Assembly (NCBI GenBank): GCA_965153355.1
Contig: OZ231127.1
Location: 69,812,001 to 69,876,000, forward strand
Direction of reading: 5' to 3'
DNA from: Flaccisagitta enflata
Taxonomy: Eukaryota; Chaetognatha; Sagittoidea; Aphragmophora
DNA: 64,000 nucleotides
Shown: in pieces, positions 9,801-22,578 of the stretch
Position numbering within the stretch: the first letter of the stretch is position 1
How the letters are laid out: every line of letters starts with the position of its first letter
Made by a program: the position numbers and the translations under genes
Notes under the pieces: generated by a model
Seen by the model: only the letters and a program-made list of their open reading frames with translations
Told to the model about the DNA's origin: nothing
The model's database searches: none

Positions 9801-9912
9801 TTGTATCATTCGGTGTTAATATTGTATCGAAGGCACCTTTGTATCGATGGTCGATATTGTGAGTATTGATACATTTTTAATACTTTAAACTCACTCTTTT
9901 TTTCAGGTCCCA
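9780..9912. repeat. ATCGAT-rich dispersed block, copy 1
   Basis: TTGTATCATTCGGTGTTAATATTGTATCG..., then TGATACATTTTTAATA, ending CTTTTTTTCAGGTCCC. Copy 2 is at 10499-10625. Confidence 0.6.
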
Positions 9913-10498
9913 ACTGATGACCAGACTGCATATAGTAAAATATTCTAAAACTTGGATTTTTTTCTAAATATGGGAAAGTAAATTTTACCCTTCATGGTGA
10001 CCTATCATCCCATGATATATCTTCTTTGAAGATGAATTCCCTTTCCTCCAATCACTAAGATTTCCTTAACAAACATTTAGTATAAATTGTCCAAAGTCCC
10101 ACACTTTGTTTAATTGAGAGGAAGGGTAGCCACTAGGACGTCGGACACCCATAGTTCCTTTTTTCAATTAGATGTAACTCTTGCTGAATTGATTATCCCA
10201 GTCAATGCCAGAAGTCAGCGCTTGTTTCCCTAACCAAGCTACATGCAAATGAATTTTGTTTTGATATTAAGACAAAAGTCTTGTTTTCTGCATAAAAATT
10301 ACTTATCCAAAGGTTTTGATATTCATTAACCACTAAAATTAGGTCGTACCTAAAATTGGATAGGTGAGTATATGAGTGGAAGCATATACTATACAGGAAT
10401 AAGTAACTTTTGAATGTTTTGTTTATTTTTAGATTTTCAGTTGGTTTTGAAAAACATTTTTCTTCAAAGTTTTTTGTAAGATACTTTTTGTTGCACAT
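9913..10498. other. Unique AT-rich segment between two ATCGAT blocks
   Basis: No coding or repeat signal seen. The two flanking blocks are in direct orientation, so this may be the inside of a duplicated or inserted unit. Confidence 0.35.
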
Positions 10499-10625
10499 TT
10501 CATTGTATCATATCGTGTTGATATTGTATCGATATCATATCGATATTGCATCGATATTGTATCGATAATGTATTGATACATTTTTGATATTCTTTAACAT
10601 CTTTGACCATTTTTTTTTCAGGCAC
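10499..10625. repeat. ATCGAT-rich dispersed block, copy 2
   Basis: TTGTATCATATCGTGTTGATATTGTATCG, several ATCGATATTG units, TGATACATTTTTGATA and the same CTTTnnnnTTTTTTTTTCAGG-CACC ending as copy 1. Confidence 0.6.
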
Positions 10626-10754
10626 CCATATTTTTACTTTTTTGTTTGTCATTTCCAGACGCATCCGGCGCGGCTGTTGCCCTCTTGGGCTTGTTTTTTT
10701 ATGATCTAACGAATATGAAAAATTGGAAATCACCACTGGTCCGCTTGCACGCCT

Positions 10755-10840
10755 ATTGTGCTTGTTTGCCTGTCTGCCTGTCTGCCTGCCTGCCTGCCTG
10801 CCTACCTGCTGATCTGTCAGCTTGTTTGCCTGTTTGATAG
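10755..10840. repeat. (TGCC)n/(CTGT)n tract
   Basis: TGCCTGTC grading into TGCC units, about 85 bp. Confidence 0.85.
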
Positions 10841-10896
10841 CCACTCTGCTCGACAGTTCGTCCTTCTCTCGGTTGGTAAAGAAGACGTCAGAATGT

Positions 10897-11083
10897 GTTT
10901 TTAGTCGCGTGCACGCAACTCTACACCTCGCTTTGTCCATCGGTTGGTCGGTTGGTCAGTCACACTTTTTTTTTATGATTTTTATTTTTGGACCTCACTG
11001 CTCTTGCCCAAATGGTCTAGTGACCTCAAATATGGCCCCTGCCCACCCGCACGCGACTACGGTATCCGTGTATCCGGCCTTTT
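10897..11083 (-). mobile_element. Family A, near full length
   Basis: TTTTTAGTCGCGTGCACGCAACTC ... CCTCAAATATGGCCCCTGCCC ... CGCGACTACGGTATCCGTG, ending ATCCGGCC. The CCTCAAATATGGCCCC word defines a subtype shared with 19415, 47057 and 55335. Confidence 0.85.
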
Positions 11084-11599
11084 TTAATTTCCGGGATAGT
11101 GTCACTTTTAAGAGGCAATATCCGTCCGTTTGCCCATAAGCCCGTCCGTCTATTTGTGTTTTTCGATTTGAAAAGTGTCAAAATGCGATTTTCCACCACT
11201 GTCGCTTACCCGGCCTTTTTCTCTGCTGAAAAAATCAGTATGTCACTTAGTGTCCGAGTAGATCTGAGAATGGATATTTTGATCAACCCTCGGCCATTTT
11301 TTCTTTGCTCATTTTCCCAATTAGGAAGCTTTTTTTCCTTTCAAACTTTTTTCTCACTGTCAACCGATGGACCGATAGACCGACCAACCGATCGAGGGAC
11401 ACAGTCACTCAAAAACGGTCAGGGCGTAATATTTTTTTGGTTCGCGTTTGTTCTTAAAAACAAAAGAGTCAGAGGTCACCATTTTATCGCAGCCTGTGCG
11501 CGCGTAACTTGCAAACCGCGAAAATCACTCGTACTTGACACTTTCACGACAGAAACCAATTTTTATCCTTTTATTTTTCCCTGCCTCCAGTTACCGTCG

Positions 11600-11725
11600 T
11601 TTGACGTGAATGTCGTCGTCGTTGTTGTTGTTGTCATCGTCGTCATCGTCGTCGTCCTTGTCGTCAACGTCGCAGTTGTCGTCCTTGTCATCGTCATCAT
11701 CGTCGTCATCATCACTTCCGCGTTT
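11600..11725. repeat. (GTC/GTT)n trinucleotide tract
   Basis: Imperfect GTCGTCATC/GTTGTT units of about 125 bp. The surrounding 256-codon open frame (11099-11869) spans a family A end and this tract and shows no protein family. Confidence 0.85.
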
Positions 11726-11899
11726 CTGCCCTTTTGTTTTTCGCCCGTCATCAAAATGTCACTCATTTCTGATTTCTCCTTTCTTGTTTTGTATTTGATT
11801 TTTTTTATTCTCGTTTTTCGCAGTTACTTTTCCATTTTTTTCGTTTTTGAGCAATATTTCCCTGCATGAATTCTACAAATCTTTCTATCTTCCTCTGTT

Positions 11900-12635
<736 letters not shown>

Positions 12636-12639
12636 CGCT

Positions 12640-13405
12640 TCGCCTTTGGTCTTTCTCAGCTTCGCTGTGACTTTGCCCTGGCTCTTGCGTGGCTTTGGCG
12701 TCGCTTTGCCTTGGGTCTAATGTAGCAGGTTATATTTTTTCATCAACGCTGATGATGAAAATCCGAGTTAATGAAGTGAAAGCGGAGCAGGAGCAGGAGA
12801 AGGAGTGGGTTTAAAAATATCAATCATGAAGGGTGGAGGGTATTATTGGAGCTGGGAGAAAAGAAAAGAAAAGAAAAGAAAAGAAAAGAGAAGAAAAGAA
12901 AAGAAAAAAAAGACTAGGTAAGGAGAGGCAAAGATCATGTCTCAGAGCCTCCGAGTCGAAGGTGGTGAGAGATGAAGAAGAATTGAAAGGTAAATGGGGG
13001 GGGGGGGGGGGGAAGGAATATGGAAGCGTTGATGAAATTCTTAGGGATTGAAGAAAATTGTTTTTGTAGGGATTGAAGATGAAAAGTATAATCTCTTTTT
13101 TCCTACTTGACTTATCGCAAAACATGTTCCTGTTTCATCAAGCCTTGGATGCAGTCATGTAGACGTAACACATGTGTAAAGAAGAGCGCCGCTGGGGAAG
13201 CCTAAAAAGGGGTGTTACCCTGCACCTTTCAATGATTTTGAAAAAATTGAATCTTTTGAATTCTTTTTTCTAGAGCTTAAGCGGAAAGTCAAAAACAATT
13301 TCTAATGAAGGGAACCACAAGACAACAACACCCTTCCTCGATTTTTTATCAGTTTGCAATATTTAAGCATGTAGTTTCCATATAATTTATCAAAAGAGAC
13401 TGTTA
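12640..13405. other. Non-coding stretch with (GAAAA)n and G16
   Basis: GCTTCGCCTTTGG-type duplicated words lie at 12640-12715. GAAAA units follow at 12860-12905, and a run of about 16 G near 12997-13012. No gene recognised. Confidence 0.6.
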
Positions 13406-13409
13406 TGAT

Positions 13410-14043
13410 GGTTGGAAAAAAGTCGAATTACGAATTCGACTTTTTGAAACGTAGGGGAGAAATCGGGTTTTCCATTTTCGATTTGAGGAATTTGAGAAAG
13501 TTGAGCCATTTCCTGACTGGGATGACACATTTTTTGATATTCATAGCTAAGAAAGAGCTTATTTTTCTCTTTCAAATGGCGCCAACCAGAAGTCTCTATG
13601 ATCATTAGTATTGGCGCTATGAATTTTTTAATCTTTTTTTATTTTTTCGCATTTTGCAAATATCAAGATTTTTCATTGATCCTATTTTTCGGCCCTATGT
13701 AACAAGAGAAAAGTCAGAGATTACAGATTATTACCCAAACTTTATGACCTAGCTTTTGCATTTACTCTGTGAGAGAAGAAGAGAAGAAAGAATAGAAAGG
13801 GAAAGACAAGAGAAGACAGAAGACATGTTATACCAAACATACATACACAAATTCATACACACAAGAGAGAACATGATACACATACACACACACACAGGAA
13901 GACCAGAAGAAGCAGAGAGACAGATTGAATGACAAAAACAGGCAGTCAACTAAACATCCTGAGATGCACATAAAAGGAGATGCATTGAAAAAAAAGACTC
14001 CCACTTACGACTTTTTTCCGGTCGGCGAGAGCCGCCTTTATTG
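13410..14043. mobile_element. Twin interspersed element T, copy 1
   Basis: 634-bp unit nearly identical to 17112-17828. It opens GGTTGGAAAAAAGTCG followed by the palindrome GTCGAATTACGAATTCGAC, and near the end carries the inverse CGACTTTTTTCC before GGCGAGAGCCGCCTTTATTG. The 12-bp inverted words GGAAAAAAGTCG/CGACTTTTTTCC may be its terminal repeats. It holds an internal purine-rich/(CA)n segment. The 71-codon frame on the minus strand is a by-product, conserved only because the copies are recent. Confidence 0.7.
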
Positions 14044-14119
14044 TAAAATAAAATAAAAAAAAGCGGCGGCATGTGAATTCCAGTATGTTAGTAGACTAAA
14101 GAAGCTCAACTGTTCATTC

Positions 14120-14180
14120 TCTATCAATCTCTCAAACGCATATCTCTCAAACGCATATCTCTCAAACGCATATCTCAAGT
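14120..14180. repeat. 15-bp tandem repeat, 3-4 copies
   Basis: Unit CTCAAACGCATATCT. Confidence 0.9.
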
Positions 14181-14335
14181 TCTTAATCTCAGCCTCTCTT
14201 TAACGGGTTCAGAGAAGCTCAACGGAAAATCAGCACCTTATTGATCTTCCCTGCACCTCAGGAATCCCTCAATGTAAAGAATGACGTACGATCTGGATCA
14301 AAGCGTGCAATGACATCATCATCTAAGCCTTATCT

Positions 14336-15150
14336 ATGCATAATCTGAGCAGGCGACAGACTTGCTTGGTCGGCCCCCCGCCCCCCTCTCTCCTTCCATC
14401 TCCCCGTCACCACGTGACGTTCCCCCATCAAGGCCAAATGTATGCGCAATCCACGACTTCCCTCACTCACCTCCCTTCCACTTCATTGCCACGGTCAGTT
14501 CTTAACTCACTTTTCACCTTCCCTTTACCTCCGTCATCACTGTACGTGTGTCGCCGCATCCTGGACTCTCCTTCGCCAACCCGCACCACATGCCTACCAT
14601 GCCATGGCCAGTTCCTAACTTCATTGCCACGGTCAATTCTTAACTTACTTTCCACCTTCCCTTTACCTCCATCATCACCGCACGTGTGCATGTGTCACCG
14701 CACCCTGATCTCTCCTTCGCCAACCCGCAACCACATGCCTGTCTGCATCACTACCAGACGGTCACCCTCTCGAAAACTACGATCAGCCTTCCCTTGGCCT
14801 TCACGCCAGTGAGTCCACCACTGCATGACCGCAACAACGCACCAACACCGTCTCACTTTTTCCCTTTCCTTCTTACGGATATCTCATCATGAATCTAACC
14901 CATGCACCACAAGTGAAGCCAACTTACCCTCTTCCACTCTCATCTGTTGTAGCCTTTTTTTTTAAATCCCCCTTACCCCCCCCCTCTTTTTTCGACATTT
15001 CTTTGGGTGCTTGCTGGTCTCCGATTTCTCCACAAACAAAATATGGGATTGCATCGCGGCGGCGCCCGATCTTTTTCTTGGTATTCCAACTCACTCCCAA
15101 GGGTGCTCTTCTTCTTCTTCCTCCTCCCCCTCCTCAACTCCCTCCTCTTC
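14336..15150. repeat. C-rich region with about 138-bp tandem duplication
   Basis: Unit 1 (about 14481-14618) and unit 2 (about 14619-14741) share CTTCATTGCCACGGTCA, CACCTTCCCTTTACCTCC and TCTCCTTCGCCAACCCGCA. A 158-codon Pro/Ser-rich open frame crosses them but resembles no family. It is followed by CTTCTTCCTCC-rich sequence. Confidence 0.65.
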
Positions 15151-15344
15151 CTCCTCCTAGTCTTCTTAATGTTAAATTTGCTTCGGCATCGAGAAATATG
15201 AAGAAAAAGAATCCAAATGGAAGCAATTACTAAAAGCTTCTCAACGTCCACCCTGACAAACAGGCCTGACAAATAGGCCTACCATTTGGAAATATTTGTT
15301 CCCCCCTTTTGTTGACTCATCGTATTTCCCTTTCTTTCACTCTC

Positions 15345-15473
<129 letters not shown>

Positions 15474-15674
15474 TTTTCTTCCCCTTGCCCTTTTGTCAAC
15501 ATGGCGGAATTTTTGTCTTTTGTTTTTCTTGAATGCCGCAGACGGCGTTGGTGGTAGGGGAACCGTGACAATGAGAAGTAGCCAGGAATTAAACACCCAA
15601 ATGTAGGCAATGGGGGCAAGAAAGCGGGAATAACAGGGAGGAAAAGAAAAAATGAAAGAATGGCTGAAGGAATG

Positions 15675-15678
15675 GATG

Positions 15679-15750
<72 letters not shown>

Positions 15751-15840
15751 GATAAATCAAAAGATGAATGAATAGCTCAATGGATAAAAGAATGGATAAA
15801 AGAATTAATAAATGAATATATGAATGAATAAATGAATTCA
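15675..15840. repeat. (AATC)n then (GAATAAAT)-like tract
   Basis: AATC units at 15678-15750, followed by degenerate GAATGGATAAA words to 15840. Confidence 0.93.
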
Positions 15841-15888
15841 ATGTCAATGGGCAGATGAAGGATTCAATGAGTAAAAGAAACAAATGAC

Positions 15889-16096
15889 GCGGGGTCACAA
15901 TATCGTTGCGGACTGGTGGGTAGGGGAATAGAACCCCTGTCCATACCCTCCCCCGCTCACTCACACACACAAACAATGATAACTGCAGCATCAAAAAAGC
16001 GCGTGTTCACATTTCTCAACTCGATCATCACGATCGGACGGACCAACGGATAGACGGACATACCAATGGACGAACAAAACCTCGTGTCCGCAACTG
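15889..16096 (+). mobile_element. Family A variant (A2)
   Basis: Reads GGGGTCACAATATCGTTGCGGAC, a C-rich block, CACACACAAACAATG, AACTGCAGCATCA, then GGACGGACCAACGG...GTGTCCGCAACTGAAAA. The same arrangement is found at 48003-48268, and a minus-strand relative at 24033. Confidence 0.75.
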
Positions 16097-16445
16097 AAAA
16101 AAGAATTGAAAATAGTTGTCGTGACAAGAAAAGTTTTAAGGAAGCTGAAAAGCAAATTAAAGATTTCAGAGTGATCGATTTAGATATCTATCCCTTGAAA
16201 AAATCAGGGACCACATCTTATCTGCAAATTTCATGGTCGAAGTGATGAACGAGTTCAGCTCAAATACTTCAAATCAACCACAATTCATCGTTTTGCCATT
16301 GGAAAAAAGTTGTTTGCTTAGTTTTCGGTCCATTACTGAATTTCTCCAAAATTCAAATTGGTCTCTTAATTCAATCACGAGATTCATGGAAATTTTTTCT
16401 TTTATATTTTCTCTAGAATTAAGAAACGAATCCCTCTGACTTTTT
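16097..16445. other. Unique AT-rich stretch
   Basis: Contains a 68-codon plus-strand frame (16233-16439) without recognisable domain. Nothing else seen. Confidence 0.35.
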
Positions 16446-16447
16446 CT

Positions 16448-16555
<108 letters not shown>

Positions 16556-16559
16556 TTCC

Positions 16560-17105
16560 TATCCCTTTCTCTCTCTCTAACACAATTTGGCTCAGCTTGG
16601 AGTAGGGAACAAACCTCATTAGAAATGTTTATTTCCCTCAAACCCTAAAATTTTCCTTTTTTTTCAATTGCACGTGACAAAAAATGTCAAGACTTCATCA
16701 ATGCATATTTCTCTTTTATAGTTAGCGGAAAAAAAAAATCTTTAAAAACGTGCCCCAGAGTTATCAAGACACTGGGAACTTTTTCGCTTTCCCAGTCTCT
16801 TTACTTTCACTCTTATTTTTTTTTCTTGGTATTTCATCTTGTTTTTTTTTTCTTTTTCATTAACTTTTTCGTGTGACGTCATTAGCTTACTGCATACTTT
16901 TTCCCGATGAAACAGAGAGAAGAGGAGAGAATAAATTTTAGAATAAAAGCCAAAGAAAACTAAATTCACATGCTTGCTTTGGCTTCGGCGACGCCTCGCA
17001 TCACTCTCCTTATTCGTGTCCGTGTTCGTGTTCACCCAAAATCTATCTCACTTTCTAAACAATAGGTTCAGAGACCCTTAAACATCTCTTATTGAACTAA
17101 GTACT
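16560..17105. other. Unique stretch
   Basis: T-rich and A-rich patches. No gene or repeat family recognised. Confidence 0.35.
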
Positions 17106-17111
17106 AATTGA

Positions 17112-17613
17112 GGTTATTGGAAAAAAGTCGAATTACGTAATTCGACTTTTTGAAACGTAGGGGAGAAATCGGGTTTTCCATTTTTGATTTGAGGAATTTG
17201 AGAAAGTTGAGCCATTTCCTGACTGGGATGACACATTTTTTGATATTCATAGCTAAGAAAGAGCTTATTTTCCTCTTTCAAATGGCGCCAACCAGAAGTC
17301 TCTACGATCATTAGTATTGGCGCTATGAATTTTTTAATCTTTTTTTATTTTTTTGCATTTTGCAAAAATCGAGATTTTTCATTGATCCCATTTTTCGGCC
17401 CTATGTAACAAGAGAGAAGAGTTAGATGTTACACAAATTGACCCAAACTTTTATGACGCTAGCTTTGCATTTTACTCTGCTTGAGAGAGAAGAGAGAGAA
17501 GAAATAGAATAGAAAGGAAAGAAAAAGAAAGACAAAGAGAGACCTCAGCCCAAACACATACACATACACAAATTCATACACATATAGAGACACTGAGAGA
17601 GAACACACACACA

Positions 17614-17645
<32 letters not shown>

Positions 17646-17828
17646 GACACACACACACACACTCAAAGACCAAGGAAGACCAAGAAAGAGAAGAAGAGAG
17701 ACAGATTGAATGACAAAAACAGGCAGACAGTCAACCAAACATCATGAGATGCACGCAGAAGAAAATGCATTGAAAAAAAAGACTCCCACTTACGACTTTT
17801 TTCCGGTCGGCGAGAGCCGCCTTTATTG
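17112..17828. mobile_element. Twin interspersed element T, copy 2
   Basis: Counterpart of 13410-14043 in the same orientation. The first 350 bp differ at only a few positions; the extra length comes mainly from an expanded (CA)n/(GA) segment at 17530-17665. It ends at the same TTTATTG. Confidence 0.7.
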
Positions 17829-18530
17829 GTAACGTATTTCTTGTCTGAAACCAACCCAGGGCCGCCGTTTACATCTACAGTTGGCCAAATAACCATTGAT
17901 TGATATTGATATAGTCAAGCTCTCTGCAGCAAATATCATGAACTAATTAAATTCTTTTAACATTTTTACATCATTTTGAGTCCGCATAATCTCCAGATGT
18001 TCGGGTCCATTCCAATCTTCGGGCTCGGCTAAATAGAATGCTACTTATATCTGGTCGTTTAACCCTCCCAACAATTTTTGAAATTTTTAGTACTACCCCT
18101 CCCAATCAAATGAAAAAAAACCAAAACGACCTCTCTAAAAACACCCTCCCCAAAAAAAAAAGCCCAAACGACCCCCCCCCCTTTAACTACCCCCTCCCCT
18201 TAATCATTCCCACGCCATAACCGTTATCCTCCTTCAGCTTCCACTCTGTTCTTCTTCCTCGCAGTTGCGTTGCTTCATCATGAAACTTTAAAAGATGAAA
18301 ACGCTGTCGTGTTTGTCTTTCATTAAAGCAATTCATAAAAAAATGAGTTGAGAAAAGATGAGATGAAATGAGATGAGTTGGCGTTAGACAGAATGAAAGG
18401 AGATAACGTGATCCCAAATGAAATCAGATCAGATGTTCTGAGAATTCTAACTAATCCGCAATTTTTATATCAACAATGTTCGCTAAATTATGTGACATCG
18501 TCTCATCTAAAACACAATAAATCTCCGTTT
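17829..18530. other. Unique stretch with homopolymer-rich core
   Basis: Contains C9 and A9 runs at 18110-18185. No gene recognised. Confidence 0.35.
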
Positions 18531-18763
18531 ACCATCTAGCTCATAGATATACGAACACTTTTTTAGAAGCATCAACTTTGAAAAGGTGTTACGCATAATC
18601 AAATTGAGTTCAAGACACCAGATTTGGCCAATTTCAAAGAGTTGTTTAAAATCTTTCAAATGCGACCAATCTGGAGTCAGTAGCTTAATTTGCTTAAGCG
18701 CAGCATCTTTTAAAAGTTAATGCTTATTTTCAGGTGTCCGTATATCTATGAGCTAGATAGTAC
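18531..18763. mobile_element. MITE with 27-bp inverted ends
   Basis: Left end ATCTAGCTCATAGATATACG-AACAC (18534-18558) is the inverse of the right end GTGTC-CGTATATCTATGAGCTAGAT (18734-18759), with one mismatch. About 230 bp, no coding capacity. Confidence 0.75.
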
Positions 18764-19375
18764 ATTTTCTCTATCCATTCATTAAACAAACAGGTCATTG
18801 CTAAAAACGTAGCTAATTTCCTAAGGTGAACAAAAGGAAAAAGCTACTTTATCTATCCACACTTTCATCCATTTGTATCTATCCGTCCAAAAACAGTTAT
18901 ACTCCCTATAATTTTTTGAGAAGCCTGGTTTTGAAGACCAGGCGTTTATTTGACCGGCAGATCATGATGTACCCATTCAATATTCATTATTCTTTTCTTT
19001 TACCTCCACTGTCCACTCCTCCAGGCCCTTTTAACTTGGTTTTCAGTCGTGATATTGTCCCACTTTCACGTTCTATGATTCATGGGCCATGACCTCAACA
19101 GACCAAAAATAGCTGTTAGTTTCGTTCTCTTCACCACCGCCGCTGCTTCAGCCGCTGCACATATATAGGCCGGCTACGGCCCATTACCACCTATCAAGCC
19201 TTTTCAGTCGCTACGCAGTACGCATACATAGGCCCAATACCACCTATCAAGCCCCTGTGCCTTGTTTCTGCTGTTACCATCGATGCAATCCCTGACACCA
19301 CTTTTACCGCTACCTCCATTGAATCTGCCATCACTGCCATGGGAATGCAGGCTTACAGAGCTCATGATGGATATA
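18764..19375. other. Unique stretch
   Basis: No family seen, apart from a local duplicated GCCCATTACCACCTATCAAGCC (19179-19200) / GCCCAATACCACCTATCAAGCC (19231-19252). Confidence 0.4.
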
Positions 19376-20440
19376 CAGTTGAACCTCGCTCCAACGGATT
19401 TCAGGGGACCAACCATTTTTAGTCGCGTGCTACGCGACTCTACACCCTGCTTTGTTGGTCCGTCCGTCGGTCCGTTGGTCGGTCCGTCCGTCGCACTTTA
19501 TTTTTTCAGCGTTATGGGGGTTTTGGCCTTATTGCTCCTGCCCAAATGTTCCACTGACCTCAAATATGGCCCCTGCCCACCCGCACGCGACTGGGGTAGC
19601 CGTATATCCCGCCTTGTTTCTGTTATAGGCGCACCTCTGTTATTGCCAACAATGGAAGTAAAAGAAATTAACCTAAAGTAGGCAAAGAAGTGTGTTAAAC
19701 TTTATGACGGTTCACAATCGAGATTTTTGGCTCGTACGTCGAGAAGTATGACATCAGCTAGTATTTCAAATTTCAGGTCAATCGCATCAATCAGCCTTTT
19801 TCATACTTAAAAAGTAAAAGTCAAAAGCGACATTCTTTTTTTCCGTTCTTTCTTTGAACTTGCCCCCGATTAATTTTTTAAAATTTTTTGAAAAAAGTAA
19901 GGTTACAGGATTTTGGATATAGGCGAATTAAACAATTTCCTATCAATTGCACTCCACTTTTGAAAACCATTTTTCAAAAAAAATATTTTGTGATTTTTTT
20001 TTCTAAGTCCCTGACGTGCGACACAAAGATTTTCTAATTTTTTTGTAAAAAAGTGAAAATACAAGATTTTGGATCTAGGCAAATCAAACAATTTCCTATT
20101 GATTGCACCTCACTTTTTTTTCCAAAAAAAATTTTCAATAAGAGCTTTTTTGGGGGCCCTTAGGGGCCCCTAAAAAAAAAATAATGATGTTTAGTTAAAG
20201 CCGATGGCGAGAGAAATTGAATTTTTGTCAAACAAAACCAAGAACACCTAGATCAGTGGTGATTTGCGCCTTCAATGACTCTCAACACTTCAGGGGGCGA
20301 GTTTTTTTCGAAACGAGATGCGCATTCAGCCTTAGAAATTTTTAGTTGTTGCTCGTTCCCTACCTAAAGGGAGTTTGAATTTACATCTGTTATAGGCGGA
20401 ATTCCGTAGGTGGCGGGTCCGTTAGAGCGGGGATCAACTG
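19376..20440. mobile_element. pogo-like MITE, long copy with nested insertions
   Basis: Ends CAGTTGAACCTCGCTCCAAC and GTTAGAGCGGGGATCAACTG, TA on both sides. It is interrupted at 19415 by a family A copy and contains two diverged ~140-bp direct repeats (about 19880-19995 and 20040-20130, sharing GATTTTGGAT-TAGGC and CAATTTCCTAT). No transposase frame. Confidence 0.7.
19415..19618 (-). mobile_element. Family A copy nested in pogo-like element
   Basis: TTTTTAGTCGCGTGCTACGCGACTC ... CCTCAAATATGGCCCC ... CGCGACTGGGGTAGCCG ... GCCTTGTTTC. The host element resumes with TGTTATAGGCG. Confidence 0.88.
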
Positions 20441-20694
20441 TATGTCATGTCTCACTCAGTGTTTAATTCATAATTCAAATAGTTAGTCTTACGATCACGG
20501 CCTCATGCTGTCATTAGATGTGCCTCTATCTTTGAGTTTGTACGAGCAATGATGCAAGCGTAGCTGATCTTCCTGCGTCCTGTCGCCGCGCCTTTTCTCT
20601 TCCCATCAAGAGCGTGTTCTCTTGTAGGATTCATGTGAATTGTGTAACCATTGAAGACCTCACTGCCCTCATGTGTGCTTTGCGTTGTTGGTCC

Positions 20695-21100
20695 TTTTGG
20701 GTAGGGGCTCCGAAGGGGCCGATGACCTATGCTCTCACACACATGGGAGATTTTCTCCTCCTCCTTCTCCTTCTCCTTCTCCATCTCCGTCCCCACCCCC
20801 CGCCTCAAGGCTCCAAACCTAACCTCGAGGCACCAATCCTAGCTTCAAGGTCCCAATCCTGGCTCCAATTCCAGCCTCGAGGCTCAAATTGTGGCCTTGA
20901 GGCTCCAATCTCAGCCTCGAGGCTCCAATCTCAGCCGCAAGGATCCAATTCCAGCTTAAAGGCACCAATCAAAGTGTTTTGGCCCCAATCCCTTAAGGTT
21001 GGGACCTTGGCCCTGAGGCTCCAACCCCAGCCAAGAGGCTCCAATCCTAACCTGATGGCTCCACTCCAGCCTAATGGCTCAAGTCTTAGCCCAGCCCCTC
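20695..21100. mobile_element. Family B copy with 21-bp minisatellite
   Basis: The flank GAAGGGGCCGATGACCTATGC is followed by CTC-rich sequence and about 13 imperfect 21-bp units of the type CTCGAGGCTCCAATCTCAGCC (20805-21090). Confidence 0.75.
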
Positions 21101-21194
21101 TCACCTTCACATCTTACTTGCCATATTTATCAAGTGTTTTCTTGTGGTCTGCATATCTCATGTATAGAAAGAAATTGGTTACCCTTTTCTAAAT

Positions 21195-21246
21195 GTTGCA
21201 CGGACGGAGATCCTCTTATAGAGATGCGAGGACGCATCTAAAAAGT
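21195..21246 (+). mobile_element. Family A fragment (hairpin end only)
   Basis: GGACGGAGATCCTCTTATAG, then AGATGCGAGGACGCATCTAAAAAG. The hairpin is preserved although its sequence has changed on both arms. Confidence 0.55.
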
Positions 21247-21689
21247 AACGTGTGTTGTTCTGGTCATACATACAGGATAGTTGTGATGGGTCCGGATTAA
21301 ACACCAGTAAGAGCTCCAAAGGCTCTTGTCCTTATTTTAGATATTGTTGAGTAGTAATGTTGTCCAACTTTCATACACTAACTTAGAGGGGACGGGTATC
21401 GCTGACCATCTGACACTTTTGCGACTATTTTCCCTTTGGTGTTTATGCATACCCGTGTTGCCCTCACGTGGTCGTCCTGTGGCCCTTTTCTTCGGCATTT
21501 GTGTAATTGCGCGAGAATATTTGTTCCCCTTTGACCTCGGAGACTTTTCTTTCACAACTTTCTCTTCCGGAGTCAGCCGTGTTTCAACTTTCGCGTTTCC
21601 TCACGTTTCGTTGTGCTCATTCTTACTTCGATTTCCTTGGTTTGCAAATGTTCTCGATTTACTTTTTTGCATCACATTCAAACACCCCT

Positions 21690-22145
21690 TCTTCTTCTTC
21701 CTCTTCTTTTTCTTTTTCTTTTTCTTTTTCTTTTTCTTTTTCTTTTTCTTTTTCTTTTTCTTTTTCTTCTTCTTCTTCTTCTTCTTCTTCTTCTTCTTCT
21801 TCTTCTTCTTCTTCTTCTTCTTCTTCTTCTTCTTCTTCTTCTTCTTCTTCTTCTTCTTCTTCTTCTTCTTCTTCTTCTTCTTCTTCTTCTTCTTCTTCTT
21901 CTTCTTCTTCTCTGTCTTCTTCTTCTTCTCTGTCTTCTTCTTCCTCTCTGTCTTCTTCTTCTTCTCTGTCTTCTTCTTCTCCTTCTTCTTCTTCTTTTTC
22001 TTCTTCTTCTTCTTCTTCTTCTTCTTCTTCTTCTTCTTCTTCTTCTTCTTCTTCTTCTTCTTCTTCTTCTTCTTCCTCTTATTCTTCTTCTTCTTCTTCT
22101 TCTTCTTCTTCTTCTTCTTCTTCTTCTTCTCCTTCTTTTTCATCC
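21690..22145. repeat. (CTT)n polypyrimidine tract, about 450 bp
   Basis: TTTTTC units at the left, then CTT with a few CTCTGT interruptions at about 21910-21970. One strand is almost purely pyrimidine. Poly-Ser/Leu/Phe/Lys frames are artefacts. Confidence 0.98.
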
Positions 22146-22464
22146 TGCTTCGTCCCCATGGAGTATTACTACAAGCTACTCTTCATCTTTGCCCTTCTAT
22201 GTCTTTTCCCCTTGGGCTCATTTTTGCTCCTAAATAACCGACTCGTTAGTCTTTTCTGTCACTTTTTCCGAAATTTATGGACTCAACGGAGTTTGTCAAA
22301 AGAGGAGAAAGAGGAGGAAGAGGAAGAGAAGGAGGAAGATGAGGAGGTTAAGGAGGAAGATGAATGAGTCAAGAAGAGGTCATGAAGCGATGAAGGAAAA
22401 GAAGAGACCCCTTGAAAGAAAAAGAGAAACTCCCCCGGGGACGTTTTCTCTCCTCGTACAGTTA

Positions 22465-22578
<114 letters not shown>

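Noticed and set aside
14336-14812. 158-codon Pro/Ser-rich protein
   Set aside because: The frame covers a tandem duplication in C-rich DNA and has no conserved motif.
21344-22367. Open frames of up to 297 codons rich in Phe, Ser or Leu
   Set aside because: They are translations of the (CTT)n tract; all frames of the tract stay open.
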